From Desulfobulbaceae bacterium (GTDB lineage Bacteria; Desulfobacterota; Desulfobulbia; Desulfobulbales; Desulfocapsaceae), in contig WBUQ01000022.1 of NCBI GenBank assembly GCA_008933635.1, forward strand, positions 1 through 39,970: 39,970 nucleotides of DNA, read 5' to 3'. Of the stretch, positions 7,504-18,500 are shown one piece after another. The position numbers were made by a program, and so were the translations under genes. The notes beneath the pieces were generated by a model. The model searched no databases. It was not told the DNA's origin and saw only the letters and a program-made list of their open reading frames with translations. Position 1 is the stretch's first letter. Each line of letters starts with the position of its first letter.

Positions 7504-10044
7504 GTGATTGCCAGTTTTCTCAAACATCTTGTGCTCGGGCCAAGCCCCTCTCTGCAAAGAAGGGATTTAAAGAAGATGACCGGACGTCATCCCTTTTCGG
7601 CATTTCTGAATTACCTGGCCTACGATCCCGACACAAAGTTGTATCTGAATCAGGATAATACCATCGGTATGCTCTGGGAATGCTCACCGGTCATCTTTGC
7701 CGGGCCGAAAACCATCACGGCTCTGGAAGGTATGTTTCGGGCCGGTCTGCCCAAAGGCAGCATCATCCAACTAATCTTCCATGCCGACTCCCGCATCGAG
7801 CCTATCCTGAAACACTACGAACAGGATCGAGTCCGGGATAATCCCCTGGTCAGAACCAATACCGAGTCGGTGCTTGAATATCTGCGACGAGGCAAAAACG
7901 GTATTGAGGCCTGCAGTAATATCCCGGTGCGGCGATTTCGACTCTTTGTGACGGTGAAATTACCGGAACATGGTCCTGGCCTGCCAAAACCGGAAGAGCT
8001 GGGCGATGAGAGCAAACTCGCGCCGCTCCTCGATATCCGCCGCCAGATCAATGAGACCTTGAAAGCGGCGATGCTCTTTCCCCGCCAGGTAGGTGCAGAG
8101 GATCTGCTGGAGTGGAACCGCCGCCTGCTGAACTGTTACCCGGAAGGATATCCGGAACAGAACTTCAGTTCCTACGATTCGAGCCGGCCGCTGAGGAAGC
8201 AGATCATCAAAAGTGAGACGGTAATCCGAGAACGGGGCGATCATCTCCAAATAGGCGATAATTTCTTCTGTTGCACCACCCCTAAGGCCACACCCAAGGA
8301 AGTCGATTCCCTGCAGACCAACTCACTCTTTGGCGGGATATGGGGCGTTATATCGGATGCCGACCAGATCAAGACCGACTTTCTCTATACTTTGAACATC
8401 GTCTTCGAGGCCTTGGAGGCCAAACTCCATGCCAAGTGCAACCTGATCCTGAATCAGCAAGCCGTGGGTTCGTTATCTCCGTCCCTCAGGCGAAAGCAAC
8501 AGGAGTATCTGGCTGCCACCGACGCCCTGGAACGGGGTATCCAGTTCGTCAAGATCATGCCGGTTTTCTGGGTCTGGAACAGCGAACTCGACAAGGCTCG
8601 GGACTCCTGCGCCCGGGTGCGTCGATTATGGGAGAACCAGGGCTATGTCATGCAGCAGGAGAGTCTCATCCTCAAAATCCTGTTCCTGTCCTCCCTGCCC
8701 TTTGGTCTCTATACGGCAGGCCAGAATCTGGAAACGATGGAAAGGGATTTTGTCGCGCCGATCACCTCGGTTACACCGATCCTGCCGGTGCAGAGTGATT
8801 TCAGCGGCACCGGCGAGCCAAAACTTCTTTTCCTCGGTCGCAAGGGGCAACTGGTCACTCTCGATTTCTTTGACAAGGGTGCGGTGAACCATAACGTCTT
8901 CTGTTGCGCCTCATCAGGCTCGGGGAAATCGTTTCAGGTCAATTACATCGCTTTCAATTACTACGCCTGCGGTGCCCTGGTACGCATTATCGACATCGGC
9001 GGATCCTACAAGAAGATGGCGAACATGCTGGGTGCGCGCTACCTGGACTTCCATCCGGAGACCACCATTTCTCTCAATCCCTTCACCCATATCCGAGAGC
9101 CTGAAGAAGAATTGAAGAGCGTGGCGGCGGTCTTTGCCCAGATGGCCTATTCCAATTCCGACGACGCCATGATGGACGATACCGAGATGAATCTGATGCG
9201 CAACGCCGTGCGTTGGGCCTGGCAGCAGAAAGAAGAACAGGCTGATGCGGATACCGTCTATGAATTTTTGATGAAATTCCCCCATGTCCGGGATTCGGAT
9301 ATGGCAGAGCTTGCGGACAACGTAAAGCTTATCGAGATTTCGAGGAAGCTGGCCTTCAACATCCGTGAATTCACCAGCCACGGCTACCATGGCCGCTTCT
9401 TCACCGGCGAGAGTACCTTTGACATCCGCCACGATGAATTCGTGGTCCTGGAATTGGAAAACCTCAAGGTCCAGCCCGACCTCTACCGGGTCGTCACCAT
9501 GCTCGTCATCAACGCGGTCACCCAGGATCTCTATCTCTCGGACCGATCCCGGCCACGGCTCATCATCTTTGACGAGGCCTGGCAGTTTCTCGATAAGACC
9601 GCCATGCTGGCTCCCGTCATCAACGAGGGCTATCGCCGGGCCAGGAAATACAACGGCAGTTTCATGGTCATCACCCAATCCCTGCTCGACCTGGAAAACT
9701 TCGGCGAAGTCGGTAGCGTCATCAACAGCAACTCGGCCTTCAGGATCATTCTGGAATCGCCGGACTTCGATCTGGCCCGCAAGAAAGGTCTGATCGATTA
9801 CGATGAATTCACCATGAGGCTATTGAAAAGCGTCAAATCCAACCCGCCAAAGTACTCCGAAATCTTTTTCGACACCCCCTTTGGCGTTGGCATCGCCCGC
9901 CTGGCGGTGAACGATTATGCCTATTTTATCTACACCTCCAAGGCCGGAGAGATAGCGATGATCGAACAAATGGTGGGCGAAGGGAAAACCTATGATGAAG
10001 CGATACAGGAAATGGTCCGGCTCCGGCAGCAGGATGCTGGTTGA
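7504..10044 (+). CDS. traC: Type IV secretion ATPase TraC
   Basis: This 846-aa cytoplasmic ATPase is the VirB4 counterpart that powers pilus assembly; F TraC is 875 aa. The N-terminal VirB4-like domain spans about 30-430. The ATPase domain contains Walker A ASSGSGKS at about 469-476 and Walker B LIIFDEAWQFLD at about 685-696, followed by the sensor segment FMVITQSLLDL. The GTG start at 7504 follows AAGGAAGGA. It is the first tra gene after the hipBA interruption, so it needs either read-through from traV or a promoter in 7251-7503. Its end overlaps traW by 11 bp. Confidence 0.95.
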   Translation: MIASFLKHLVLGPSPSLQRRDLKKMTGRHPFSAFLNYLAYDPDTKLYLNQDNTIGMLWECSPVIFAGPKTITALEGMFRAGLPKGSIIQLIFHADSRIEPILKHYEQDRVRDNPLVRTNTESVLEYLRRGKNGIEACSNIPVRRFRLFVTVKLPEHGPGLPKPEELGDESKLAPLLDIRRQINETLKAAMLFPRQVGAEDLLEWNRRLLNCYPEGYPEQNFSSYDSSRPLRKQIIKSETVIRERGDHLQIGDNFFCCTTPKATPKEVDSLQTNSLFGGIWGVISDADQIKTDFLYTLNIVFEALEAKLHAKCNLILNQQAVGSLSPSLRRKQQEYLAATDALERGIQFVKIMPVFWVWNSELDKARDSCARVRRLWENQGYVMQQESLILKILFLSSLPFGLYTAGQNLETMERDFVAPITSVTPILPVQSDFSGTGEPKLLFLGRKGQLVTLDFFDKGAVNHNVFCCASSGSGKSFQVNYIAFNYYACGALVRIIDIGGSYKKMANMLGARYLDFHPETTISLNPFTHIREPEEELKSVAAVFAQMAYSNSDDAMMDDTEMNLMRNAVRWAWQQKEEQADADTVYEFLMKFPHVRDSDMAELADNVKLIEISRKLAFNIREFTSHGYHGRFFTGESTFDIRHDEFVVLELENLKVQPDLYRVVTMLVINAVTQDLYLSDRSRPRLIIFDEAWQFLDKTAMLAPVINEGYRRARKYNGSFMVITQSLLDLENFGEVGSVINSNSAFRIILESPDFDLARKKGLIDYDEFTMRLLKSVKSNPPKYSEIFFDTPFGVGIARLAVNDYAYFIYTSKAGEIAMIEQMVGEGKTYDEAIQEMVRLRQQDAG

Positions 10045-10678
10045 GAAGGTCATTGCCACCGCTGCCGTTGTTGCCCTGTTTCTCGCAGCTCCCGCCCTGG
10101 CAACGGTCAAGGATCTGGGGACGGTTGGCCGGACATATTCCGTTGTGGAACCGGACCCACTGGCTGAAATACAACAAACTTCTGAACGGATAAAGCAGAT
10201 CCAAGGGAAGCTTGTTGATCGGATCAAAAACTACCATCCTACCAATCTTCAGCCGCTGCCACGGGCAACGACGGACAGAACATTTCTCGTCGACATGACC
10301 TATACCCTTGACCAGGATCTGACCGACTCAGATGGCAAGGTGATATATCCCAAGGGATATACCTTCAATCCTCTCGATTACATCGCTCTGCCCGGTGGTC
10401 TGGTAGTTATCGATGGAAATGACCCGGACCAGATAAAATGGTTCGAGGCTTCCCAGTACTGCAAAAATCATCAGGCCAGACTTCTGCTGGCAAACGGCCA
10501 GGCGGCAGGTTTGACCGAGAAATTTAAACGTCCGACCTTCTATCTCACAGATGATATTGCAAAACGCTTGCATCTGGATGCTGTTCCCTCTGTTGTCATT
10601 CAAAAAGGTCACAAAGTGCAGGTCTCAGAATTTTATGTACCCGATAGAATTCAGGGGAACTCCGATGAAAGCGACTAA
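10034..10678 (+). CDS. traW: Pilus assembly protein TraW
   Basis: From the ATG at 10034 the product is 214 aa (F TraW 210 aa). A signal peptide ends at ALA (about residue 23), and the mature start VKDLGTVGRTYSVVEPD is the TraW signature. The C-terminal half carries YPKGYTFNPLDYIALPGGLVVIDG and a thioredoxin-like tail (WFEASQYCKNH, then VPSVVIQ). TraW acts in the periplasm with TraU and TrbC in pilus assembly. It overlaps traC upstream and traU downstream by 11 and 14 bp. Confidence 0.92.
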   Translation: MLVEKVIATAAVVALFLAAPALATVKDLGTVGRTYSVVEPDPLAEIQQTSERIKQIQGKLVDRIKNYHPTNLQPLPRATTDRTFLVDMTYTLDQDLTDSDGKVIYPKGYTFNPLDYIALPGGLVVIDGNDPDQIKWFEASQYCKNHQARLLLANGQAAGLTEKFKRPTFYLTDDIAKRLHLDAVPSVVIQKGHKVQVSEFYVPDRIQGNSDESD

Positions 10679-11597
10679 AGCCATCATGGTTTCCTTCCTG
10701 ATTTGCCTGCTGGTTTTTCTCGACCATAAGGCATCCGGCGCAAAATCCGGGGTTCCCTTCAATCCGGTCACGGATGTGCATTGGGATGAGATCAATTTTC
10801 AGGTTGAAGGAATCTGCATCTGCCCACGACCGCCCCCGGTTTTCTTTGAGACAGGCATGATTGTGAGCTATTGGGAACCTTTTCTGTTGGAGGATACTGT
10901 GTCGGTAGCCCACTACTCAGCAATGCTAGGCCAGGCAATGGGCTCCTCGGCAATCGATGAACTCGGCGGCAAAAACAAAAGTTCGGATGCGGTGGAAATC
11001 GCCAACGAATCCACCTTCGCCCAAGGTCACGCCTACCTGATCCCGATGATGGAAGGAATCTGCAAGAGAACCGATTACGGTATGTGGTGGAGTGAATTCG
11101 ATCCAATGTGGCAGAATGACGAACTCTCGATCCTCATTCATCCGGAAGCCGCACTTTTTGCCAACAAGGCCATGCAGATGGCCTGTATGCTTGACGCGGC
11201 GGCGGTAAACCTTGGCCATACCCTCGATTTCATGCCCTGGTGCGTGGGAAGTGGTGGATCGGCATACCCCATGACCGGCCATGTCGATAACGACAACATC
11301 GTCCAGGCGAATTCCACCGTTGCCGCCAGGCTGATCTACAAACTCTGCAGGATCGGGATGATCTGCGACCCGGCCGACAACCTGTGCGGATGCAACCCCA
11401 CTCCGATCTGGATCAAAAGCCACTACAAGCTGCACACCGCAAGGCCTGCCAACCGCTCGCCGGCCTATCCGATCGGCAAGAGCGCGAAATTTTACGATAC
11501 AGGCCTCAATCCACCCTTCCAGGGGGAACAAGGCTCAAACGATGAATTCTTATGGGTTGTCTACCGCAAACAACGCTGTTGTACCTGCTGCCAATGA
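10665..11597 (+). CDS. traU: Pilus assembly and DNA transfer protein TraU
   Basis: From the ATG at 10665 the product is 310 aa (F TraU 330 aa). It has a signal peptide and a Cys-rich periplasmic domain, including FQVEGICICPRPPP and a C-terminal CCTCCQ. Conserved TraU segments such as GICKRTDYGMWWSEFDPMWQ are visible. The many cysteines imply disulfide-dependent folding, for which TraF or host Dsb proteins would be helpers. TraU is required for DNA transfer more than for pilus growth in F. The start overlaps traW and the stop overlaps trbC as ATGA. Confidence 0.93.
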   Translation: MKATKAIMVSFLICLLVFLDHKASGAKSGVPFNPVTDVHWDEINFQVEGICICPRPPPVFFETGMIVSYWEPFLLEDTVSVAHYSAMLGQAMGSSAIDELGGKNKSSDAVEIANESTFAQGHAYLIPMMEGICKRTDYGMWWSEFDPMWQNDELSILIHPEAALFANKAMQMACMLDAAAVNLGHTLDFMPWCVGSGGSAYPMTGHVDNDNIVQANSTVAARLIYKLCRIGMICDPADNLCGCNPTPIWIKSHYKLHTARPANRSPAYPIGKSAKFYDTGLNPPFQGEQGSNDEFLWVVYRKQRCCTCCQ

Positions 11598-12364
11598 TGA
11601 AGCTGCCCCTACTCCTCCTCATTCTTGTCGCCGGATCATGCCTTGCCCAGGCCCGGGCAGACGAGACGATGCCTTTTCGGTTAAACAATCTCTCCTCCAT
11701 TATGGAGAGGGCTAGGGAAGACGCTCAACAAATGAAGCTGCCTACCAACAAGCATGCCGACAAAGGCCAGAAGGCGGCGCTACAAACCACCGACACCTTT
11801 CATTCTCCCGAGTTTCAGAAACAGCTTCAATGTGAACAGCAACGACTGGAGCAGGGAGTTTTTAAGGCTTACGCCCAGCCTTGGACAAGGCAAAAGCAAA
11901 AACCGACGCAAGAGCCGTCCGGTATCCTTCCTGCCACTGAAAAGATCTATCTCTTTTTCTCAAGCTCTGTACCGGAGGCAACCATTCAGCCTTACATCGC
12001 GGCAATTGCCGGCACTGGAGATCCCAATGTCATTCCGGTATTGCGTGGATTCCTCAAAGGCCTGGCCGACATGAAGGCCAGTGCAGAGTTCTTCAAAAGG
12101 ATCTTAAAAAAAGACCCGGATTGCCGGGATGAAATACATCCTCAGAAAATCTGCCAGCGGTTCCAGGTGGGAATCAAAGTGAACCCACTATTGTTTACAC
12201 AATACGGAATCACCCGGGTACCAGCCGTTGTGTATGCGCGGCAAACTGATGCCTTCATTATTCAGGGAGATGCAGGACTGGACTTCCTCCTGGAGCGAAT
12301 CAATCAGGAGGCGAAAAGTACAACCCTGGTCAGTCTGATCAAAACCATGCGAGGGAGAAAGTGA
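11594..12364 (+). CDS. trbC: Pilus assembly protein TrbC (F-type)
   Basis: The ATG at 11594 overlaps the traU stop. The product is 256 aa with a signal peptide ending near ARA. The C-terminal half is the F-type TrbC thioredoxin-like fold: KIYLFFSSSVPEATIQPYI, PVLRGFLKGL, KICQRFQVGIKVNPLLFTQYGITRVPAVVY. The redox CxxC is replaced by SSSVP, so it is a non-catalytic thioredoxin fold, as usual for this family. It works with TraW and TraU in the periplasm. F TrbC is 212 aa; the extra length is in the N-terminal charged region. Confidence 0.9.
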   Translation: MMKLPLLLLILVAGSCLAQARADETMPFRLNNLSSIMERAREDAQQMKLPTNKHADKGQKAALQTTDTFHSPEFQKQLQCEQQRLEQGVFKAYAQPWTRQKQKPTQEPSGILPATEKIYLFFSSSVPEATIQPYIAAIAGTGDPNVIPVLRGFLKGLADMKASAEFFKRILKKDPDCRDEIHPQKICQRFQVGIKVNPLLFTQYGITRVPAVVYARQTDAFIIQGDAGLDFLLERINQEAKSTTLVSLIKTMRGRK

Positions 12365-12687
12365 CTACAGAATCCGCCGATAAGAAAGTTCCCGCCAGCC
12401 CCGGATATCTGGAGATCATCGCCATTGCCCTGATTACCGCTGTTATCACTGCCACAATTATCACGGGAATCTATGACAGGCGGTTTTCCCAAAAGATCAA
12501 GGTTGTTGATTTGAAAAGCTATATCAAGACCCAGAAGGCCTTACTGCTGGCAGGCGAGAGAACGGAAGAGCAGTGGAAGGCAAGTCTCGATGTCCTGGAG
12601 AAAACCTTGAAGAACGAGCCGGCCAATCATGTCGTCATACTGAAAGAGGTAGTCCTCAGGAATGCCGACGAGATTAGCGTCAAATAG
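12361..12687 (+). CDS. trbI: TrbI-like F-type assembly protein
   Basis: This 108-aa protein starts at a GTG overlapping the trbC stop. A single membrane helix lies at about 18-40, followed by a periplasmic domain with KVVDLKSYIKTQKALLLAGE and a C-terminal NHVVILKEVVLRNADEI, as in F-type TrbI (128 aa in F). In F, TrbI lies between traC and traW and influences pilus retraction. Here it lies after trbC, an order seen in SXT-like elements. Its end overlaps the next gene by 26 bp. Short and divergent, so the name is moderately sure. Confidence 0.7.
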   Translation: MTTESADKKVPASPGYLEIIAIALITAVITATIITGIYDRRFSQKIKVVDLKSYIKTQKALLLAGERTEEQWKASLDVLEKTLKNEPANHVVILKEVVLRNADEISVK

Positions 12688-13177
12688 ATATCTCAGCAAA
12701 AGAGATGCCGCCATGGTGCTTGCCGGGCTGGCCTTTCTGCTGGTGGGATGGTGGCTGCCGCAACGCATCAGCGTCTCAACCAGTCCATCGCTGAATCACC
12801 GGGTATTCTTCCTGTCACCCATGTCGGATACCAACAGGATCACAACCGGAGACTACCTCGTTTTCAGGCATAAAGACCTGTTGCAGAGAGAAAAAGGACT
12901 GAACAAAGAGAATGACCGTTTCATCAAGATGGTGGGCTGTATCCCCGGAAAGAGACTGGCTACCTTTGCTGGGAGTTTTTCTTGCGAGGGAGTATTCCTC
13001 GGCATGGCTTTAACGAAAGACGGAAAAGGCAAAGCGTTGCCTCAATTTTCCTTTAACGGCACTCTCCCGCCGGGCAAATATTTCATGATCGGCCAACACC
13101 TACGGAGCTATGACAGCAGATATTTCGGATTCATCGATGGCCATGACATACTCTACAAAGCGCTGCCGCTCTGGTAG
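12662..13177 (+). CDS. trhF: Conjugation-associated signal peptidase (S26, TraF/TrhF type)
   Basis: This 171-aa inner-membrane protein has one N-terminal membrane helix (about 17-33) followed by the S26 serine/lysine protease domain. TSPSLNHRVFF carries the probable catalytic Ser43. TGDYLVFRH forms box C. RFIKMVGCIPG carries the probable general-base Lys89. The C-terminal pattern FMIGQHLRSYDSRYFGFID is the usual box E with GxxxxxSxDSRxFG. Such peptidases mature conjugative pilins, so TraA is the likely substrate. This gene is typical of SXT/IncHI-type operons and absent from F itself. Confidence 0.88.
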   Translation: MPTRLASNRYLSKRDAAMVLAGLAFLLVGWWLPQRISVSTSPSLNHRVFFLSPMSDTNRITTGDYLVFRHKDLLQREKGLNKENDRFIKMVGCIPGKRLATFAGSFSCEGVFLGMALTKDGKGKALPQFSFNGTLPPGKYFMIGQHLRSYDSRYFGFIDGHDILYKALPLW

Positions 13178-14075
13178 TTCAGGATGGCTAATTGCCTGTC
13201 TCGGCCTGCCGCTGCTGTTTATACAGATTGCCACCTCGTCTATGGCGGAAATGGAGAAGTTTCCTTTCTATGACACCGCCAAGCATGGCTGGTTTTGGTA
13301 TGAGGATCCACCGCCTGAAACTGAGCAAAAGAATGAGACACCGGAGAAACCGGCAAAGGAGACAACCCGTAAGATACCCTCGCTTTCGACATATACCATC
13401 GATGATGTCTGGAACATGCACCCGGACGACTTTCAGAAGCTCCTGGGGGATCTGCAGAAAAAGGCAGTCCAATATCCCACCGAACAAAATATCCTCGAAT
13501 ACCTGACCATGCAGGATATTGCCCGGCGCAAGGCTCTGGCCTATACCCATGCCGCTTCGTACGTGACCCAGAAATACACCGATATTTTTCATATGAATCA
13601 GGTATATCCAATTGCCGAACCAGGGGTTACGGCAAGGGTGCAATTGCAACAGGAGGAAATTGCCGACACTATCCGCGAGGGGAAAAACGATCATGCCCTG
13701 CTCTTTTTCACCAGCCCGAATTGCTCGTTCTGCAGCAAGCAACATCAGATCCTGGCCTATTTTGAAGAAAAATATGGCTGGCTGATCAGGACCGTCGATA
13801 TCAGCCAAAAGGTCGATGCGGCAGCGAGGTTCAACATCACTGTCACCCCGACTCTGCTCCTTATTAGGCGAGGGAAGCCTGATTCCATGCCTGTGGCAAC
13901 CGGCGTGATTTCTCTCTCCGAGTTGGAACGTAAACTCTACCAGGCCATCCGCTCACTGCGGGGCGAGACCACCGGCGACAACTTTATGGTCTATGATTTC
14001 CAAAAAGGCAGCTCTCTTGATCCGACCTCAATTCTACACACGGAAAAACAGCCATGGCAACAATCACCAAGATAG
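13137..14075 (+). CDS. traF: Pilus assembly thioredoxin-like protein TraF
   Basis: This product of about 312 aa starts at ATG 13137, or at 13143, inside the end of trhF. It has a signal segment, then the TraF pattern KHGWFWYEDPPP. The family helix IDDVWNMHPDDFQKLL is followed by a thioredoxin domain with NCSFC at about 195-199 and the cis-Pro segment ITVTPTLLLI. F TraF (247 aa) lacks the CxxC; here both cysteines are present, so this copy may be a working periplasmic disulfide enzyme for TraU, TraH or TraN-type substrates. It overlaps traH by 22 bp. Confidence 0.9.
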   Translation: MAMTYSTKRCRSGSSGWLIACLGLPLLFIQIATSSMAEMEKFPFYDTAKHGWFWYEDPPPETEQKNETPEKPAKETTRKIPSLSTYTIDDVWNMHPDDFQKLLGDLQKKAVQYPTEQNILEYLTMQDIARRKALAYTHAASYVTQKYTDIFHMNQVYPIAEPGVTARVQLQQEEIADTIREGKNDHALLFFTSPNCSFCSKQHQILAYFEEKYGWLIRTVDISQKVDAAARFNITVTPTLLLIRRGKPDSMPVATGVISLSELERKLYQAIRSLRGETTGDNFMVYDFQKGSSLDPTSILHTEKQPWQQSPR

Positions 14076-15532
14076 TGGAAATCCTCATGGTACTGACAAG
14101 ATTGGGCCTGATTGCCATGTTGACACTAATGATCCCGGCAACAGCATCGGCCGCCGGTTGGGTTGACGACTGGCTGGAACAGCGGACCATCAATTCGCCC
14201 GATTACTTTGCCGGCCAGCAGCGAGGCTATTATTCAGGCGGGAGTTTCAGCGCCAGGTGGCCGAGTCATACTGATTATCCGGTGACCGTAGAGATGCCGC
14301 GCATCAAGAGTGGCTGCGGCGGTATTGACGTTTTCATGGGGGGTTTCAGCTTTCTCAATAGCGATTATCTGGTCAGTAAACTCCAGTCCATCCTCGAAAA
14401 CGCCCCGGCTGTGGCCTTCGATCTGGCCTTGAAGACGCTCTGCGAACAATGCTCCAACACAATCAAGAACTTTGAGGCCCTGGCCGACAACCTCAACGGC
14501 TTGCAGCTCGACGAGTGCGCAGCGGCAAAAGAAATGGTCGGAGTGGTGATGGATGAGAACGGCTTTCATACCGGCGAGGTCATGCGGGAAAAACTCGGCA
14601 CGGCCATCAAGGAAAACAAGCTGAGCCAGGGCGTATCCGAGATGTGGGATATCCTCACCAAAGAGGACAAGGCCAATAACAATGTGCCGCAATCAGCAGA
14701 TATCGCCAGGGTGACAACCGGCTGCAATGCGGATATACGAAACACCTTCCTCACCGGTGGCTCGCTTCTGGAAAATGTCGGGGTATCAAAAATGGGTTTT
14801 CCGGCTGCCTATATCGATCTCATCCGGGGACTGATCGGCGATCTGAAACTGGAGGGACCGGCCAATGCCTACAAGGTCGCCTATGAACCGCCCTGTCCCG
14901 GAAACAATCCTGATGACATCAAGGCCTTTGCCAGCGGCGATGTGGTGGCCAAAAATACCAGTGGCGCCTGCAGCCAGATATCGGATGCCAACCGCGATCT
15001 GGTTGAATTCGTCCGGCACACCCTAGCCGAAATCGCCGACAAGATCGAAAGCAAGAGCGGCGCCTTGAGCGCGGATCAGGAAGAATTTCTGGCAAACAGT
15101 CCCCTGGCCCCTTTGCCGATCCTCAAGACCGCCGTCGGTACGGATATGAAAGAGGCTGTTATTGCCAGCCTTGCCGATATTACCGCCAAGGCCTACAGCC
15201 TGCAGATGTTGTCTGATCTCTATGTCCGGGCGGAGAGCGTGGCTGCCAAGGCCAAGGAGATGCTGGAGAAGCAGGCTGGGGCCAGCATGGGACAGCCTGC
15301 CGAAAACTGTTCGGCCGTCATCTTTGCCGAGAGCGCGGATCAGAACCTGACCAGGATGCTGACCAGAATCCACCGCTTACAGGATGCCGCTCGAGAAAGC
15401 TACGTGGCCTCCGCCAGAGAGATGGCCACCATCATGGAGTATCTCAACCATATGCAACGACTGGAATCGCAGATGATCGCCGAAATTACCCGACGCTACG
15501 GAAAGGATGTGGCGGCACGGATGAGCATGTAG
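14054..15532 (+). CDS. traH: Pilus assembly protein TraH
   Basis: This 492-aa exported protein (F TraH 458 aa) has a signal peptide ending near ASA. The family core MPRIKSGCGGIDVFMGGFSF lies near residue 77. Paired cysteines (TLCEQC, then DECAAAKE) and long helical C-terminal segments are typical. TraH is periplasmic or outer-membrane associated and is needed for pilus extension. The start lies in the end of traF; traG follows 7 bp later. Confidence 0.93.
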   Translation: MATITKIVEILMVLTRLGLIAMLTLMIPATASAAGWVDDWLEQRTINSPDYFAGQQRGYYSGGSFSARWPSHTDYPVTVEMPRIKSGCGGIDVFMGGFSFLNSDYLVSKLQSILENAPAVAFDLALKTLCEQCSNTIKNFEALADNLNGLQLDECAAAKEMVGVVMDENGFHTGEVMREKLGTAIKENKLSQGVSEMWDILTKEDKANNNVPQSADIARVTTGCNADIRNTFLTGGSLLENVGVSKMGFPAAYIDLIRGLIGDLKLEGPANAYKVAYEPPCPGNNPDDIKAFASGDVVAKNTSGACSQISDANRDLVEFVRHTLAEIADKIESKSGALSADQEEFLANSPLAPLPILKTAVGTDMKEAVIASLADITAKAYSLQMLSDLYVRAESVAAKAKEMLEKQAGASMGQPAENCSAVIFAESADQNLTRMLTRIHRLQDAARESYVASAREMATIMEYLNHMQRLESQMIAEITRRYGKDVAARMSM

Positions 15533-15539
15533 GCAAACA

Positions 15540-18500
15540 ATGAAGAAATCCCACCTTATCCTGGCCGCCTTCCTTTGCCTGCTCTTTGCCGATCAGGCCC
15601 TGGCCCTGGACATGGAGTTTTATACCTATGGCGGGTTTGCGCCGGTTACCGGGGCATTCAACAAGATCGCCCTGATTTTCAGCGATGCTTCCTACCAGGG
15701 ACTGATCTTTGTAGTGACGGTATTGGGCCTAGTGGCGGGGGTAATCACCTATTTGATGCGGGCCGTGACCGGCGCCAGGATCATTCCTTTTGTCTGGGCC
15801 GTACCTATTCTCATTGGCGCGGTGGTCTATCTCGGGGTGTTCGTGCCTAAGGGCCATATCACCGTCTATGATCCGATCCTCAACAGATTTCAGACCATCG
15901 GCGAGGTACCGGATGCCATTGTGTTCACAGCCGGTTTCCTCAACAAAGTCGAAAAAGGCATGGTCGACATCATCGATACCGCCGCCGTGCCGGAGGCCCA
16001 GTACCAGGCCAGCGCCGGCGGCATAGGTTTCAAGGCCCTGGAAGCCGTCCGGGACGCGGCCCCCAAGGATGCCCATGTCAAGGCCAGCATGACCAGGTAC
16101 ATCAAGGATTGCGTCACCTTTGAACTAACCAGACCCGGCACAACCCTGACGCTTGATGACCTGAAGAACACCAGCACGGATTTCCTGACTGATCTGAGCC
16201 AGGCCGTCAACCCGCTGGTCTACACCCTCTATTATGACGCCGCCAACCCGGAAGGGAAAAACGTCACCTGCACCGAGGCCTGGAGCAGGCTCAGACCCAT
16301 TTACGCCAATCCTGCTTTTTACGATGATGCCGTCAAGACCGTCTGCAGCAAGGCGTTTTTTGATCCGGCAAATCCTGCCGAAATCACTACCTGCAAGGCA
16401 TTACTCACCGATACCCTGCAGTACACCTCCGGGATTACCACAACCCCGGAAAAACTGATCCAGCAACGACAGATAGCAGAAATACTCTTCGATTTCTATT
16501 TCAAGGAGGATTACGAGACCGCCATGCTGATGGAGGCCGACCGCAAGATCGTCGCAACCGGTCTCGGAGTAGGGCTGACCATGAACGAATGGATCCCGAT
16601 TATGCGGGCAATTATGACCGCCGTGGCCATTGGTGTTATTCCGTTTCTGGTGTTGTTTCTGCCCACCCCCATTGCCGGCAAGGCTGCATCGGTCATGGCC
16701 GGCTTTTTCATCTTTCTCACCACCTGGGGAATCACCGATGCCGTCATTCATGGTGCTGCGATGGATTATGCCGTCAATATCTTTGAGGATATGCGCCAGT
16801 CTAATCTGGGTGTATATGGCAGTGCCGCCTTCCCCGCAATTTCGACCAAGCTCCTGGCTATGTTCGGGGTGATCCGCTCCGCCGGTATTATGCTCGCCAG
16901 TTTTTTCGCCATGATGCTCATTCGCTTCGGCGGTCATGCCCTGGCCATGCTGGCCGGAAACCTCAGCAGTATTGTCCAGAATGCCGGCACGCAGGCGGGT
17001 CAACTCCTCACTCCCGAGGGGATGTCAACGGCCTTGAATCAACAGATTCGGGCGGCAGGAATGCTGGAAGGCATAGCCGAGCATCGCTTCACCAACATGG
17101 CCTCGGCAGAGGCCTGGAACCGGCATCGTTCGGTTGGTGGATATACAGCGGCCATGAATGCCAAAGGGGCTTTGCAGGAACGCGGGCAGATTGGCCAGGG
17201 CGTGTCAAACGCCGACATGGCCACGATGATGGCTTCAGCCAGAATGAGTGTGGGAACATCCAGGGGGCCGGTAGAGATATCAACGGCTCCAGATGGACAT
17301 GGGACAAAGATGCAGTCAGAAACCGTCAACGCTGATGGTTCCTCCACCACCATGACGACCGGCACTGCCGGTACCGGCGTCGCCACGGATAAAACCGCCC
17401 ACGGCAACGCGACATACACCGCTGATGACAAAGGCCGTCTAACCACAACCCAGGCCACCGTCAACGGGCTTGATCCGGTCAAGGTCGGCGCCATGGCCCA
17501 GCATCAAAAGATCGCGGCCGCTTCAACACGGTTGGCCAGCGATACGAACTGGGACATGGCCTGGCAGCAGATACAAAAGGACAGCTCGACCAGCAGCGAG
17601 GCACGGTCCTTCAGCAACACGCTCAATAACCGGATAATTGAGAATTGGAAGCGGGCTATCAATGATCGGTCGAGTTTTGTTCACTCAATGGATGAATCAA
17701 CCAGAAACGCCTTCCAAACCTCAATAGGTGCCGGATTCAGCAAAATAATTGGAGTCAGTGGAAGCGGTACGATAACGGTAGAAGGAAAAGATGGCGAAAA
17801 GGTAGATTTCAATCTTTCAGAGGATACCGCACGGGGATTTTTGAAAGATCAGGCCAGAGTGCGCTCCGAGGCATTCAAAGAGACTTTGCAGGATTCGAAC
17901 AGCCTGGATTACATGACGCAGATGGCGAAAAGAATAGGTGCTACCGAGGCCTATTCCTTCCTCCAGGACGCAAAACATATCGAATCCTCAACTGAATCGT
18001 ATGGCGCCGATCTGACGACTGCTCTGGTTAGGAACTATGCCATGGAAAGGTATGGAAGTGAATCGCCAGAGAATATCCGGCACACCATCAAAGACTTCAA
18101 TGAGTTTCTCACCCAACAGGGCAGTCAGGGCGTCAATAATATGCAGGGCATCATCCGGGGATTTGTCAGCGGTGGCGGCTATGGCTGGGGTCGCACTGCC
18201 GACGAAGTACAGAGTTCCATTGATACTGCCAAAGGACGAATCAGCACAGGGATGACTAATTTGGCCGGCAGTGTGAATCAGGCTGCAGCAACGGCGGGCG
18301 CGTCGACTTCAGGTATCCGTCAGGGCAGTTTTGGCGAACCAAAAAGTGATATCGGAATGGATGAACCAACTGGAGATATGGCGTTGCGGGCCGCTGATCG
18401 AGTTCGTCAGTTCAACAGTATTGAAGAATCAGGCCAGGGCAGGATACGCACTACAACAAGCGGCATGATCAAAGAGGCCATAGGCCACGGACCTGTTGGT